Below, piece by piece: positions 47,001 through 57,099 of a DNA stretch of 64,000 nucleotides. Under the pieces are notes generated by a model, which made no database searches, was not told where the DNA came from, and saw only the letters and a program-made list of their open reading frames with translations. Each line of letters opens with the position of its first letter. Position 1 is the stretch's first letter. The translations under genes and the position numbers were made by a program. Source of the stretch: Isoetes taiwanensis (taxonomy: Eukaryota; Streptophyta; Lycopodiopsida; Isoetales; Isoetaceae); contig JAJEKV010000216.1 in NCBI GenBank assembly GCA_021234155.1, forward strand, positions 124,001-188,000, in the 5' to 3' direction.

Positions 47001-48483
47001 TTGGTAGGAGGCTGTGTATCTACTACCAGGGAATGCTTCCTACCCTTTCCCTTTGTGACGACTGGTTCCTCCTCTTCCTCTTCCTCTAATACTTCCTCCC
47101 TATCTTCCTCTTCGATATTACGGGGGTACCATAGGCCCTTGACCAACACGTTTTCTTCGCACAGCACTACTGACATCAAAATTTCTACTAGGTCCTGTAA
47201 TGCAGAATTAAGTTAGAGAATGACGGTATAAATTTATACGGAAAGCAACTAAGAATAACTTACAAAGCCGTTCTTGTAATTGTCCGCAATGTAATCATAG
47301 ACGTCTTTGGGCTTGCACATGCTTATTCTAAGCATTTTACTATTGAGAACATAGTAAACCACCCCCTTGTCATGGTTGCACTGCATCAAAACTTCATCAT
47401 CGTTCTCTGTAGTAACAAGGCTTATCATTTCACCAGCAGGGTAATAATCATCAGCCTTGAACTTGCCCTTCCCTGATTGGTGGCACAAGTAAAGGTACAC
47501 CTCAGTGGGTTTGCTCTCTCTTGCCCCCGTGGACGCGTGCAGTGTCCGTTCGTAAGTTTATAAGTCTGTGGCTCTGGTGGTGCAGCCTTTGATGGTTGGC
47601 CTTTGTGTACAAACTTGATTTTAGGGCTGGAAAAAGCGTAAAAAAACCATTTTAAAACAAGAAACAGAACCTTTTTTGACTTTTTGAAACAAAAAACAAA
47701 AAAAAAGAGGTCGAAAGGGCATAAAATCGACACTAAATTAACGCTTTATTTGTGTCAATTAAGCTTAAAACACAACAATATTACTAAAATATTAAGGTTC
47801 GGGACCACTCTTTAAGCACTAGACACCAAGATTCCAAAATGGTTCTGGAACGGTATAAATTTATACCGCTCGAACACAGTCGGTATAAATTTATATTCGA
47901 AATGGTTCTCGGCGGTATAAATTTATACCCGTTAACCATTTCGATAGATAAATTTATATCTTAAAGTACTGAGCGTATAAATTTATACCGCTCGTGCTCG
48001 AGCGGTATAAATTTGTACCGCTACAGAACCATTTCGGTATAAATTTATACCGACTGTGCTTAAACTCTAACAGATTATAACAAAAGAGAAACTAAAACAG
48101 TACGGATAGTAGACTTACGTGGCCATGGTCGTATGGGTTCGCTTATAGCTGTTCGGAGAAGCAATTTGGAAGGGGTATATAAGGCGCATTCGAGCCTTGG
48201 ACTCCTAGCGGTATGTAGAAAAAGGGTGGGGTGGCCACGGGCTTAAGTACCTCTGCTAGGTGTGTTTCAGATAGCACTTCTATAAAGTTTTCAATACAAC
48301 CTATGCGTGAGTTTTCAGTATAAATTTATACCGCTTTCTTTTCTCTGTTGCCCTCCTCAGTATAAATTTATACCAACTTCAGATAAATTTATACTGCCGC
48401 TTCAAGTTTGCCTTCTCAGATAAATTTATACCATCCCTGTGTAAACTTTTACCGTCGCTCTTCCGGTCAGTATAAATTTATAC
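44070..48483. repeat. dispersed palindrome array, core TATAAATTTATA (about 24 copies)
   Basis: The best copies are GGTATAAATTTATACC, a perfect 16-bp palindrome; others vary only at the edges. Approximate positions: 44,070; 44,840; 44,870; 44,899; 44,929; 44,988; 46,043; 46,073; 46,104; 46,131; 46,158; 47,224; 47,850; 47,880; 47,914; 47,946; 47,969; 48,003; 48,036; 48,318; 48,358; 48,383; 48,419; 48,468. Spacing inside clusters is about 15-35 bp with unrelated sequence between copies, so this is not a simple tandem repeat. Every copy lies in non-coding DNA of the minus-strand gene (promoter, intron 1, later introns) or overlaps its stop codon. None was found in the plus-strand gene. The pattern is expected for a protein-binding or DNA-modification site array. 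Confidence 0.85.
44078..48126 (-). pseudogene. ParB-like domain plus N4/N6-type DNA methyltransferase, multi-exon, damaged
   Basis: Start ATG at 48,126. Exon 1 is only ATGGCCAC (48,126-48,119). Intron 1 (48,118-47,627, GTAAGT...TTCCAG) joins it to give MATPKIKFVHKGQPSKAAPP. Next come GKFKADDYYPAGEMIS, an acidic run, a likely nuclear signal PPTKKKSR (about 47,000), and the ParB-like part, SSGLMKPN then YYVLGGTHSYKARKEL (about 46,630), resembling the ParB G.HR..A box. Introns follow at about 47,263-47,197, 46,245-45,970, 45,550-45,490 and 45,043-44,762. The methyltransferase has LCIADIPYGFKI (45,255, motif IV; DPPY altered to DIPY), FHFGSGTL-like sequence, then GDRILDAFSDRGTTAVCALK and QGRNVVSVDIDPD (44,485-44,395, FxGxGTT AdoMet motif altered to FSDRGTT). 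This IV-then-I order is the beta class. The acidic tail ends at TAA 44,080-44,078. Frameshifts (about 47,530, 46,800, 45,150) and in-frame TAGs (about 44,700) indicate decay. ParB-methyltransferase fusions are otherwise familiar from phages and bacteria. Confidence 0.75.
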
Positions 48484-48567
48484 AAAGGTGGACGCTAACT
48501 TTCTCGAGTATGGCTCGAGAAAAAGAACTCTGAGCCTCCAACTCACATTCGCTCGGGCTTCCTCCCA
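48127..48567. promoter_or_regulatory. divergent promoter region with five palindrome copies
   Basis: This 441-bp gap separates the two divergent starts. On the plus strand GGGGTATATAAGGCGC (about 48,172-48,187) contains a good TATA box pointing towards the DUF7869 gene. Five TATAAATTTATA-type copies lie between 48,318 and 48,483, close to the plus-strand gene's start and about 190-360 bp upstream of the methyltransferase start. They could themselves act as TATA-like elements or as operator sites for an element-encoded protein. Shared control of both genes is an inference. Confidence 0.5.
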
Positions 48568-51561
48568 ATGACATTCACACCTCCTCGGTGACCGACAGGA
48601 AGTAGCTTTGAAAATTCTGCGTCCGGACATTCAAACCCCACCTCTTGTTGAGTTTACTCCGGCCACGACCACCTCGGCTTCCACCACCAGTTCAATTTAC
48701 TCCACCACACCCAGCTCCTGAACGTCGTTTGCCCCCACCAATGCGTTTTACTCCACCACAGGCTAGAGAGGTCAGACTACCTACCCCACTTCATTTTAGC
48801 TCGTCGCCCATAGTCCACCGTAGGCTAAATCCCCGGAGGCAAATCACGCCAACTCCATCCATATCGCTAAATGGTACTACAACAAGTGGGAGCAGTCAGC
48901 GACACGCAACTCCTGTGTTCTACGACACGTCAGGAGCTGGTCAACTCCGTCACCAACCTCGATTACTTTTTCCCAGAGACAGGGAAAGCACCTCCCCCAA
49001 GGACTTGCCCACACCAAACCTCTCAGCGTCTACAAGTACACCTCATGTTGATCTCTCAGACGAAGAAACACCTCATGTTGATGTCTCAGACGAGGACCTA
49101 CCAAAGCCACAAGACTCCATGTTCGAATTCAAAGCCCCTGCAAGTAAGAATCTTAAGCGTAACTTACACAAGAAAGCATGTACAACCGTTAGAAGAAAGA
49201 AACTCATGGACGAGGCTCACTTGCGGGCAACACATACAAAGCACTGTTGTTCTCAACGTTGTTTGCTTAAGATTGGACTAAAGGAATTGAGGTTGATTCG
49301 TGATAGTTAGTTCAATGACTCGCTAGACCAAAGGGGCTACTTAGCCTTCAATATTAGGCGGATGATGGTGAGAAGTTTACTTACACAAACTGGTGGCCAC
49401 ACCGTCTCATCAAACGGCCTTCAAATTGATTCATGCTTTAGGCGGGGCGACTTGACCGCTTTGAAGAAAAGGCTTGACAAGAATCCGTGCATCAATGACT
49501 ATCGCCATTCGGGAGGCATAACCGTAATTCATGCCCTTCAATGTGTTTCCGGATGGAAGGTTTCTTTAAGGAGTCTTGTGAGAAACTCCCAAACAGCCCT
49601 ATGTACCACTTGAGTGACAATTTCACTAAAACAAGAAGTCTCGATAATTATAAGGAGATGTGTGTTGATTTGGAGAACGCTTTGTGCTACTCTTACTTTC
49701 TTTACTTTATGTGCTCTGGAAAAAGAGTTTTTTCTCGTGTCCATTCCTAGAAAGCATAGGATGTCTGTTTGTGCTATATGCTCAATTAAAAGCTCGAGAG
49801 ACAAAATGCAAGGACACTTCACACTAAAAGTAAGCATCCGGGGCGTGTTCTTGCCTAGTTCTACTTAAAAGTAGGTTCTTTCCTAAACATATTTTCATTT
49901 CAGATGCATTGAAGGAGAAACTGAACAAGCACAGAGAACAACAATCTTTGGAAAGGAGAAAATTGACAAAACATAGGAAGAAAGCACTGGAACAACCACT
50001 CAACTACATATGGGTTGTTATTGATGGAATGGACCGGAAGAAGACCACCCTACCACATTTTGTCAATGTGCCTAAGGATCTTCTTGAAGAAGATTTCATA
50101 CATCCGCATGTTGTTGGTGCTATGGTATTTAATGGAAAACTATCTTGCAAGGCATTTTCTGAATTATCCAAACATTCAAATCTCACTATCACAATATTGA
50201 ATAAGCTTCTTTCCAATCTAGAACATATACCACCAGGTTGTATCTTGACTAGACAACACGACAAGGGAAAATAAGAATCAGGCGTTGTTTGCTTTCTGTG
50301 CTATGCTAGTAGAGAAACAAATCTTCAAGAAGGTGAAGATTGGTTTCCTGCTTGTTGGTCATACACACGATCAAATTGATCGGATGTTATGAGGTTCTCT
50401 AAACGTCTTGCTTTCGAAAAAAGCGCTCGACCTACCAAGCAATGATTGAGGTTATCCAAGATTCCTACAATCCTCGTCCGGACATCGAGTTATTGGAAGA
50501 AACTTATGATTTCAAAGAATGGATTTTTGGAGAGATCAACTGGGTCACCGTGCTATTGAGCCCTTGAGAAACATTACAATTCAACATCGGATCAAAATTT
50601 CACTTGTAGATGGCAAGGCCATCTTACAAGGAAAGAAATATATGCCACATCCTTGCGATTGGCGCCAAACCCGGTATTCAATTCATTCGCACCATCCCCA
50701 ATACTAGTTCCATGCTCTCTGCAGAGAAGCAAACGCCTCTAAAAAGCTTGAAAGAAATCACAAAGAGTAAAAAGGAGGGAAGAGCATTTGACTCAAACAA
50801 ATCATTGGATTATATTGAGACAAGTATTGATCGTGCTCTAACCACTTTGGGGAGGCAGATGCTTTATGGTGGCCTCAGTTTTTTCTCGACAACGTGACAT
50901 GTTGCAAGCTTCATTGCAAGGTCGAAGAATAGTTACATTCAACCTGGCCATCTAGGCAAACTCTCCCATGCAAGTTGAGAATCAAGAGGAACAAGTAGAG
51001 ATATTGGCTAGCTCGGATGAAGATGCAGAGTCATGTACAGCGGCCCCCAGCCCCACGGCACAACAAGTTGCTCGAGTATCCGGGTTCGAGTCTCGGAGAT
51101 TGAAAGGAATGCTCATAGCTGTCGGTGATAATGATGAATCACGGGAAGCCATTCGGCTAGCTAAAATCTTGGAGGTAACAAAGAGGATGGAATTCCCACT
51201 CAACTAAAAGTGCACTGGATGAGAACGAATGCCGCCAATGCTTTCAGTGGGAGTTATACTTTGGAGATGGTAAAAACAGGAGTGGGAAAGAGAGCAAAGT
51301 CCAAAGCAAGCACTGCTGTCATAGATCTAGCTGAAGTAAAGGTTCTTGCATATGACTTTGTTCGATTCTTTGCTAATAAGTTACGATGGTCACTCAAACT
51401 TTAATAAGGTCGGCATGTGGATTAGACAAACAACCTAGAAAGGTGGCAAAAAAAGATGATGATGAAGACTCACTTGTAGAAAGTGAGGAAGAAGATCGTT
51501 CGAGTACATCCAAGTCTTTGAGAGTGAAGGCGAGGATGAAGGCTCAAGTGATCGAGATTAA
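48568..51561 (+). pseudogene. DUF7869-like protein, candidate transposition protein, damaged
   Basis: The start is inferred at ATG 48,568 (MTFTPPR), because the N-terminal region repeats a P-x-FTPP motif (PVQFTPP, PMRFTPPQ, PTPLHFSS) before and after an early frameshift. A basic/cysteine section CCSQRCLLKIG follows (49,250), then an in-frame TAG at 49,308 with clear continuation (FNDSLDQRGYLAFNIRRMM). A frameshift lies near 49,550. FLVSIPRKHRMSVCAIC (about 49,735-49,785) and a GT-AG intron (about 49,830-49,903) come next. The conserved core is YIWVVIDGMDRKKTTLPH, LDNTTRENKNQALFAFCAML (about 50,247-50,306), IGFLLVGHTHDQIDRM (about 50,339-50,386), then KISLVDGKAILQGKKYM. GHTH(E/D)xxDQ is the signature of DUF7869 proteins, a poorly characterised, often repeated family. 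It ends in an acidic tail at TAA 51,559. At least four frameshifts are present. A recombinase role is inferred from context only. Confidence 0.72.
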
Positions 51562-52005
51562 ATGAGTCGGAGGATGAGATGCATCCTGATCTTCTGCGCA
51601 AAATGTAAGTTTGTCCGATGACTCGAACATGTAAAGAACAGAAAGTGCAGGTGATGATTGTTTGTCAAAATGTCCTATATTTTTGACAATTTTGTTCATA
51701 ATTTTGTACAATTTTCACAACCTTGAATATATCACTTCTTTGTCACTCTACTACCCTTGCTATTTTTTTTTTATTGCCCTTTTTTGTTACACTTTATAAA
51801 AGTAACTATTTTTTGTTCTAGTTTAGGAGGATGAAAATTGCTATTTAAAATTTTTGCACGAAAGTTATGTTCAATCAACCCCTCAAAAATGGTACCTAAA
51901 TTACTTAAATTGTCACACCTGTCACAAAAAAATCTTAAAAATGGACTTTTTTTAAAGGGAATTTTAGGAATCTTTCAAAGATTCCTTTCAAGTCGCGTTC
52001 CAAAC
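51562..52005. other. non-coding right arm of the 9.43-kb element
   Basis: AT-rich, with no gene. GAATCTTTCAAAGATTCCTT near 51,968-51,987 is palindromic (GAATCTTTCAAAGATTC) and sits just inside the TIR. The left end has the related GAAAGATTCCTTT at 42,646-42,658. These may be subterminal binding sites. Confidence 0.5.
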
Positions 52006-52035
52006 AAATAAGTGCGTTTCATTTTAAACTTTGTT
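52006..52035 (-). repeat. right TIR of the 9.43-kb element
   Basis: The reverse complement starts AACAAAGTTTAAAATG and ends AAACGCACTTATTT, matching 42,602-42,631 at 29 of 30 bases. CCAA follows at 52,036-52,039 (TSD). Confidence 0.85.
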
Positions 52036-52039
52036 CCAA

Positions 52040-55000
52040 GCTCACAAATCAGGATTCAGGGGATGACGATATACTGTCTTAATAGCGATGATGGAATTCG
52101 AACAAGGTTAGATACTCAGGATCTGTTGCCTCATTGACAAGAAGGCCTTCTTGCGGACTTGCCCCAACCTTCCGAAAGTGCTCTTCAATAATGGGGAATT
52201 CAATGGCAAAGCCACCATTGACAAAAAGCTCTAAGTCCGACCTCGAAAATGATATTGCTCAAGAAGAAAGAAAGACATTTCGACTTGGATATTCTTTCCC
52301 GAGTATCAACGGTCACAAGTTAGAGACAAGAAACCATATACACACTTGGGAATGGAGTTTTTAGTTCGTTTTCGTGGGAGGGGCCGTCCCATCGCTGGTA
52401 AATGCCTGACGACGACATGTTATACCCAAATTTTAAATGGCAAAAATCCGCTAAGCCCACAAAAACGCGGTGTGTTTTTTTTTTTGGGCGTGGCTATAAC
52501 ATGTCAAACACACGAATATACCACGGATATGCCCGTGGGTATAACATGTGAGCGTCCAGATATTCAAGGCTCGCCCCGCCCCCGTCCGGTGAAGACGACG
52601 GCTGACTGCAGAGGTGAATCTGACAGTACGAGAACAACCCAAATAAGACAAAAACTCACGAAAAAGCCGCCCCGTTATTTTTTTAATTCACCGGCCGCAG
52701 CCGGCCGCCTTCAAGGATTTGGAAGCAAACTAGAAACTAGCCCCGCTTTTAGATCAAAGAATGCTTAGGACAAGCCGGTATGGATATGCCTTCTCCCTTC
52801 TCGGTTGAGAAAATAAGGATATGAAATGGACTTCCATGCATATGCAAAGCTCCTTTTACTTGACATCTTGGGGTACTTTCAATTATGGGCCACAAATTTG
52901 AGGAGTTGATTTGGAGGCCGATGCATGGTCTCAATTAGAAACGCTTGGACATCTAGAATGATCGGGAGTAAACTTTTTGCCTCGTGACATTTTGCTTGTT
53001 TGAATTTAATGCTAAGCCCTTGCGACTTCAAGTAGCCTTTCAAGCGCGTTGCATTTGCATAACAATAAGCCGGAATAGACTCCTGCGGCTAGCTTGTATT
53101 TTGCCAAAACCTTGGCTCATCAAGGTAAAATGTGCTTGTTTCCAAAGGCGACTAAATTGTTTCCAAATTTGAATCAATCAGCAGATTATGCCTTGACTTG
53201 TAGCAATTTGTATGCCATGTCTTGGACACATGGGTAAATCCCCATGGAGTTGTCCTAAAGGACATACTTTACAAGGAGAACTTGAACATTTCAATTTGAT
53301 GGCTTCATTGTAAGATCCGGTATTTAGAATCGACATCCTAAACAATGTGAGGTAGTCAATGGGCAAACGTCGTTATTTTTTATAAGCGGTTGCTTTCTCC
53401 TTGTCGTACGTGCACTTTGAAGATGCATGTGCTTTATAAAGTGTAACGCTATTCTTATTCGGAAGTTTGTTTTTAACTTGCGGATATGATCTTTGAAGTC
53501 TGGTTACTTTGAGAGCGGTGTACTTGATACAAAACATAAATATTTTATGGATCGTGCACTCGAGGTAGGAGAGTTTATAAGTCTTATGTTGAAATACAAC
53601 TGCTCACCAAGCTAATGTTCAAGTTTGATGCTCTTTGTAGATTATCCAACTCGCCCACCAATTTGTTGTGGGTCATTATCACATGGCTACGCAACTTTAA
53701 CAAATTCAAAGAAGGACGAAGCGCGCATCAATGGATGAAGAATTTAATAACAGATTTGCATCGGTATTCAACACATTTTGAAGAATGTATTGCGATTTTG
53801 ACGGGGTGTGCGGTGGGGTGCCATTCATGTGTTCGAGACAAATTACGCATTCGGTTGATGTTATTGTTCTTAAGTTGGCTATTATATATTTTACAAGAAT
53901 TTTAGCGGGCATTTGGCCAGCTTCTTTTAACCGATGTCTTAAGACATTAATGCTCCATCTACATCGTCGGTACTTACAACATATAGATGTGAGGCTGCTA
54001 TTAGAAATGTGAGTCAAAGAGCATTTACGGTATGTCTATGGGTAAAAGAATATGGCAATGCACTCTTGTTGAAAAGAGGCTATGCCTAAAGAGCTGCTCT
54101 ATGCCCAGTGATGTTGATTTTCGATCCTACTCTATGACCTTGCTTAAAGAAATATCTCAAAATATGCAAACCGCTGGACTAATATCAAATTCAAAACATT
54201 ACTGTCTACTCCTTCAGCCCATAATTAACACTATAATGAGCGCATATATTATATAGCAATTCACACAGGAAGCTTTCTGAAGTCAGTTCATTCTCAACAA
54301 AAAGCATCCTTGCTACATTAATCAGATCTTGAAAGCCTCAAGATTTGCAGTTTTAACTTCAATGTTTTGCACGCAAGAAGCACCTTGATCAATTGGGCAG
54401 ATTGAAAACTCTAAATTTTTTTCTTGTGAGGCACAATAATATAATATCACAGGGCAAGGATTCGGTAGTTTAATGGATGTGCACAGTTTCGTTCCAAGAA
54501 ATAATCTTTGAGAGGGCCAGCCTCCTCATATGTTCGGTACATCTGTAGATTTCTCTCAATGTCGTTCCATTTGTGTGTGCTATTAAAAATTTAATAATGA
54601 AAAATAATGCAACCGTTGTGCTATAAAACTCGCTAGACAGAGCGACCTACGGGTCAAACCCCACGTTTTTGCTTCAAAACGGAATAATATTTTATACTGC
54701 TTGATCAGTCGCAAAAAGACCTTCAAAAAATTTCAAAATAACTTTCTAATTTCTATGCATTTTTTGGAGCTCTTGCGGTGGCATCCTAAGCTCGGCCATC
54801 TTCTGCAGTATGGAAGCTACCCAACAACTATCTGCATCGCAGTGTCTGCATTGTGGACGCATGGATGGAAGTACACAAATATGCACCACTGTCAATAAAA
54901 TGGCAATTAATATTGTATTAAAGCCAGCTACTTATTATATGGCTAAATCTCGGACATATATGTGATCTTAATTGTTCTAGTTCGGAGAAAGGGATGAAGA

Positions 55001-55476
55001 ATGCAGAGATAGTAGGACCGTTGGATCGCTGGGTGAGTATCGGCACATAAAAATTACTTGAGAAAGGAAGAATTACTGGGTGATCGCATGTTTAGAGAAG
55101 GAAAATCATTAAAATAGAATGAAAATGGCTCCAAAAACATGCTCAAATTGCCCTACAATTATAGCTCTGTAAATCCGACAAAGTTTAAAACTTATCTGCG
55201 ATTTTCTTGTTTCTAAATGACCAAACATCAGCCAAAAAACTTTGGATTCATACCTATTTGCCGGGCCAGATCGAGTAAGCTTCAAACGGGTCCTTGATTA
55301 CCAATATTCTGGTTGGAAAAAATGTGATCTAACTACTACTTAGAAGCAAGGTCGATTCTTCAACCTATGCTTTCCAAGCGGGCAAATTATGCCCTGTATA
55401 CTGGCAGTCTAAGACGGTAACACAAAACAAAAAAAACCAAGCTCCAGAGCTCCGGAATTCCCTTTAATTCGGCTGC
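52040..55476. other. intergenic; unassigned coding-like scraps
   Basis: No gene I can defend. The frame near 52,134-52,364 and peptides near 53,615-54,250 have normal amino-acid composition but no recognised motif, and stops interrupt them. An inverted repeat is listed separately. Confidence 0.35.
52415..52549. repeat. inverted repeat, 14-bp perfect arms, about 135 bp overall
   Basis: ACATGTTATACCCA (52,415-52,428) and TGGGTATAACATGT (52,536-52,549) are exact reverse complements. A third partial copy, TATAACATGT, lies between them (about 52,495). This may be a small MITE-like fold-back. No TSD is clear. Confidence 0.5.
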
Positions 55477-55762
55477 CTAATTCGTACCTTTTCTGAATCT
55501 CTGTGAAATAGAACTCAACAGGGGCAATCCCTGGCCGTAATTGTATGGATAAATCCAAAAGTGGCTTCCACTATTAGATTCAATGGAATCGTGATCAAAA
55601 TCGAAACTTGAATTCTGGGTTATATGCGATTTTCGAACTTTTTGGAGTGTAATCATGGCATGCAAGGTAGATTCAACTCCGAAAACAGAGTATATTTGGG
55701 GAGGAATACAGCATTTCGTAGCACAAACAACCGATTCCAATGCAGCCTGCTCAAAAGCTAGA
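55477..55762 (-). CDS. possible exon of an unrecognised gene
   Basis: An 87-codon minus-strand frame (MESVVCATKCCIPPQIYSVF ... LLSSISQRFRKG) is open upstream to an acceptor-like TTCTAG. It has balanced composition with no repeats, unlike the neighbouring array. No family is recognised. It could be an internal exon of a gene whose other parts are lost, or chance. Confidence 0.25.
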
Positions 55763-55857
55763 ATTATTTTATCTGCCCACTGACTCTAACACGATGTACA
55801 GACCACAAAGAGGTACTTGATTCATCCCCAGGGCAGGGCTCAGGATACTTTTACCCT

Positions 55858-56610
55858 TGATTGGTGATCCCGGAGATAAATTTACCGGCCTCCGGGATCC
55901 CGGGTCTCCCTCGACGGTCCGTTCGGGAGACCCGTTCTGAGGTAGCCACAGCAGACGCCACGTCGGTCCAGACCATCCCCGCCCGTCCAAACCCCCGTGC
56001 AATGGCGGCGCCGCGCCCTCGAGAGATCCGCCTCCGGGATCATCCACGATCCCTCCTCCCGGGATCCCCGATTGGCCGTGGCTATTAACCACGGACAATA
56101 TCGGTAGAGGTGATCCCCTCCTCAGGGATCCCGGCACGCGGATCCCCTCCGGATCGGGATCACCGTACGATAATTGGCGGACGGGGCCGGGCCGAGGTGA
56201 TCCCCTCCTCCGGATCCCGCACCCGGACGGATCCCTCCTCACGGGATCACCCGTGAGGCTAACTACGGACGATATCCGCCGAGGTCACCCGTGGTGGGCG
56301 ATCTTATTGACCCCCTATCCGCCGAGGTGATCCCCTCCTCGGGATCACAGGTCGAGCAATCATGGGCTTATCCGGGGGGTGATCCCTCCTCGGGATCCCC
56401 GGCATCCCGGACCTTGGATCCCCTCCTAGGGATCACCCCAATCGTGATACTTGGCGGACGCTTATCCGGAGTGGTGATCACCTCCTCAGGGATCCCCTTC
56501 GTGATGGCCGGTCACTATCGGGCCGTGGTGATCCCTCCTCAGGGATCGCCCCCTCCCGTCGATAGCTGTACGGACGACGCTATCCCGTAGCGGGCGATCC
56601 TAGGGATCGG
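55858..56610. repeat. GC-rich GATC hairpin array A
   Basis: At least ten short hairpins vary around GTGATCCCCTCCTCGGGATCAC and GGGATCC...GGATCCC (arms GTGATCCC/GGGATCAC or GGATCCC/GGGATCC, with a CTCCTC-type loop). They are spaced about 40-90 bp apart in otherwise GC-rich spacer with recurring CGGACGA-like words. The loop orientation (pyrimidine strand on plus) is opposite to arrays B and C. The open frames on both strands across it are composition artefacts. Confidence 0.8.
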
Positions 56611-57099
56611 TAATTGGCGAGGGGCGAGTTATTCTCGTAGATTAGATGCACTCCGGTAGCCGGTTTGCGGCCGCCCATTAGATCCGGGTGATTTATACCG
56701 TCCCTCAGGGATCCGGAAGCGGCGGCAACTTTAATTTTAAAATTAAATTCGGACGGGCCATTAATGATGTGTAATGCGCCAATCCTTCGGCCCGCCACGT
56801 AGGGACTTGGGATCCGGGAGGGCTCAAAAAGACCACGATTTCGAAGAGTCCAAGTCCAGGCAGAACTCTCGCGGGTAGGCCACTAGGATTCCTCTGGGTA
56901 ACGCGGTGGTTTTGTCGACATCGCACCATTAGCGCTGCGTCAAGTCGTTTACATGCGTTTACCTCTGTGATAACGGGCAGTTGAGGTAAAATCGACCCTT
57001 TCGATGCATATATATCAAGTTTTTACTATTTTCTACTATTCTTTACTAAATCTTACTGTGGCCGTAGATGGGCGAATCCTTAAACACGGAAGTCGGCCT
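56611..57099. other. spacer between array A and the next gene
   Basis: No gene. It begins with weak GATC hairpin remnants (56,600-56,815) and becomes AT-rich. TTTTTACTATTTTCTACTATT at about 57,020-57,040 is a short direct repeat. It may hold the promoter of the gene that follows. Confidence 0.35.

Larger units (their letters stand above)
42602..52035. mobile_element. 9.43-kb TIR DNA element encoding a ParB-DNA methyltransferase gene and a DUF7869 gene
   Basis: The two ends are inverted repeats of 30 bp with one mismatch (42,602-42,631 and 52,006-52,035). Outside them are identical 4-bp direct repeats CCAA (42,598-42,601 and 52,036-52,039), a target-site duplication. A 5-bp TCCAA reading is possible if one terminal T is shared. 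Inside, two intron-containing genes are transcribed divergently from a shared 440-bp region: the ParB-methyltransferase leftward (48,126-44,078) and the DUF7869-like gene rightward (48,568-51,561). The left arm (42,632-44,069) and right arm (51,562-52,005) are non-coding. A palindrome array decorates only the methyltransferase side. Both genes carry stops and frameshifts, so this copy is probably immobile. The superfamily is not known to me. The DUF7869 protein is the best candidate for the catalytic transposition function, by inference. Confidence 0.82.

Noticed and set aside
44078..48126. Bacterial or phage contamination as the source of the ParB-methyltransferase sequence
   Set aside because: Consensus GT-AG introns restore the frame (ATGGCCAC|CCCTAAA), and the gene lies inside TIRs flanked by plant DNA.
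44070..48483. CRISPR-like array from regularly recurring short repeats
   Set aside because: The repeats are palindromes with irregular gaps, broken by exons, in a spliced eukaryotic gene. There are no cas genes.
48645..48647. TTG as the start of the DUF7869-like gene
   Set aside because: The P-x-FTPP repeat continues upstream across a frameshift to ATG 48,568, a better ancestral start.
42602..52035. LTR retrotransposon as an explanation for the 9.43-kb unit
   Set aside because: The ends are inverted, not direct. No LTR, PBS, gag or RT is present.
55769..56590. 157- and 99-codon frames across array A
   Set aside because: They read through GC-rich hairpin repeats in both directions; composition artefact.
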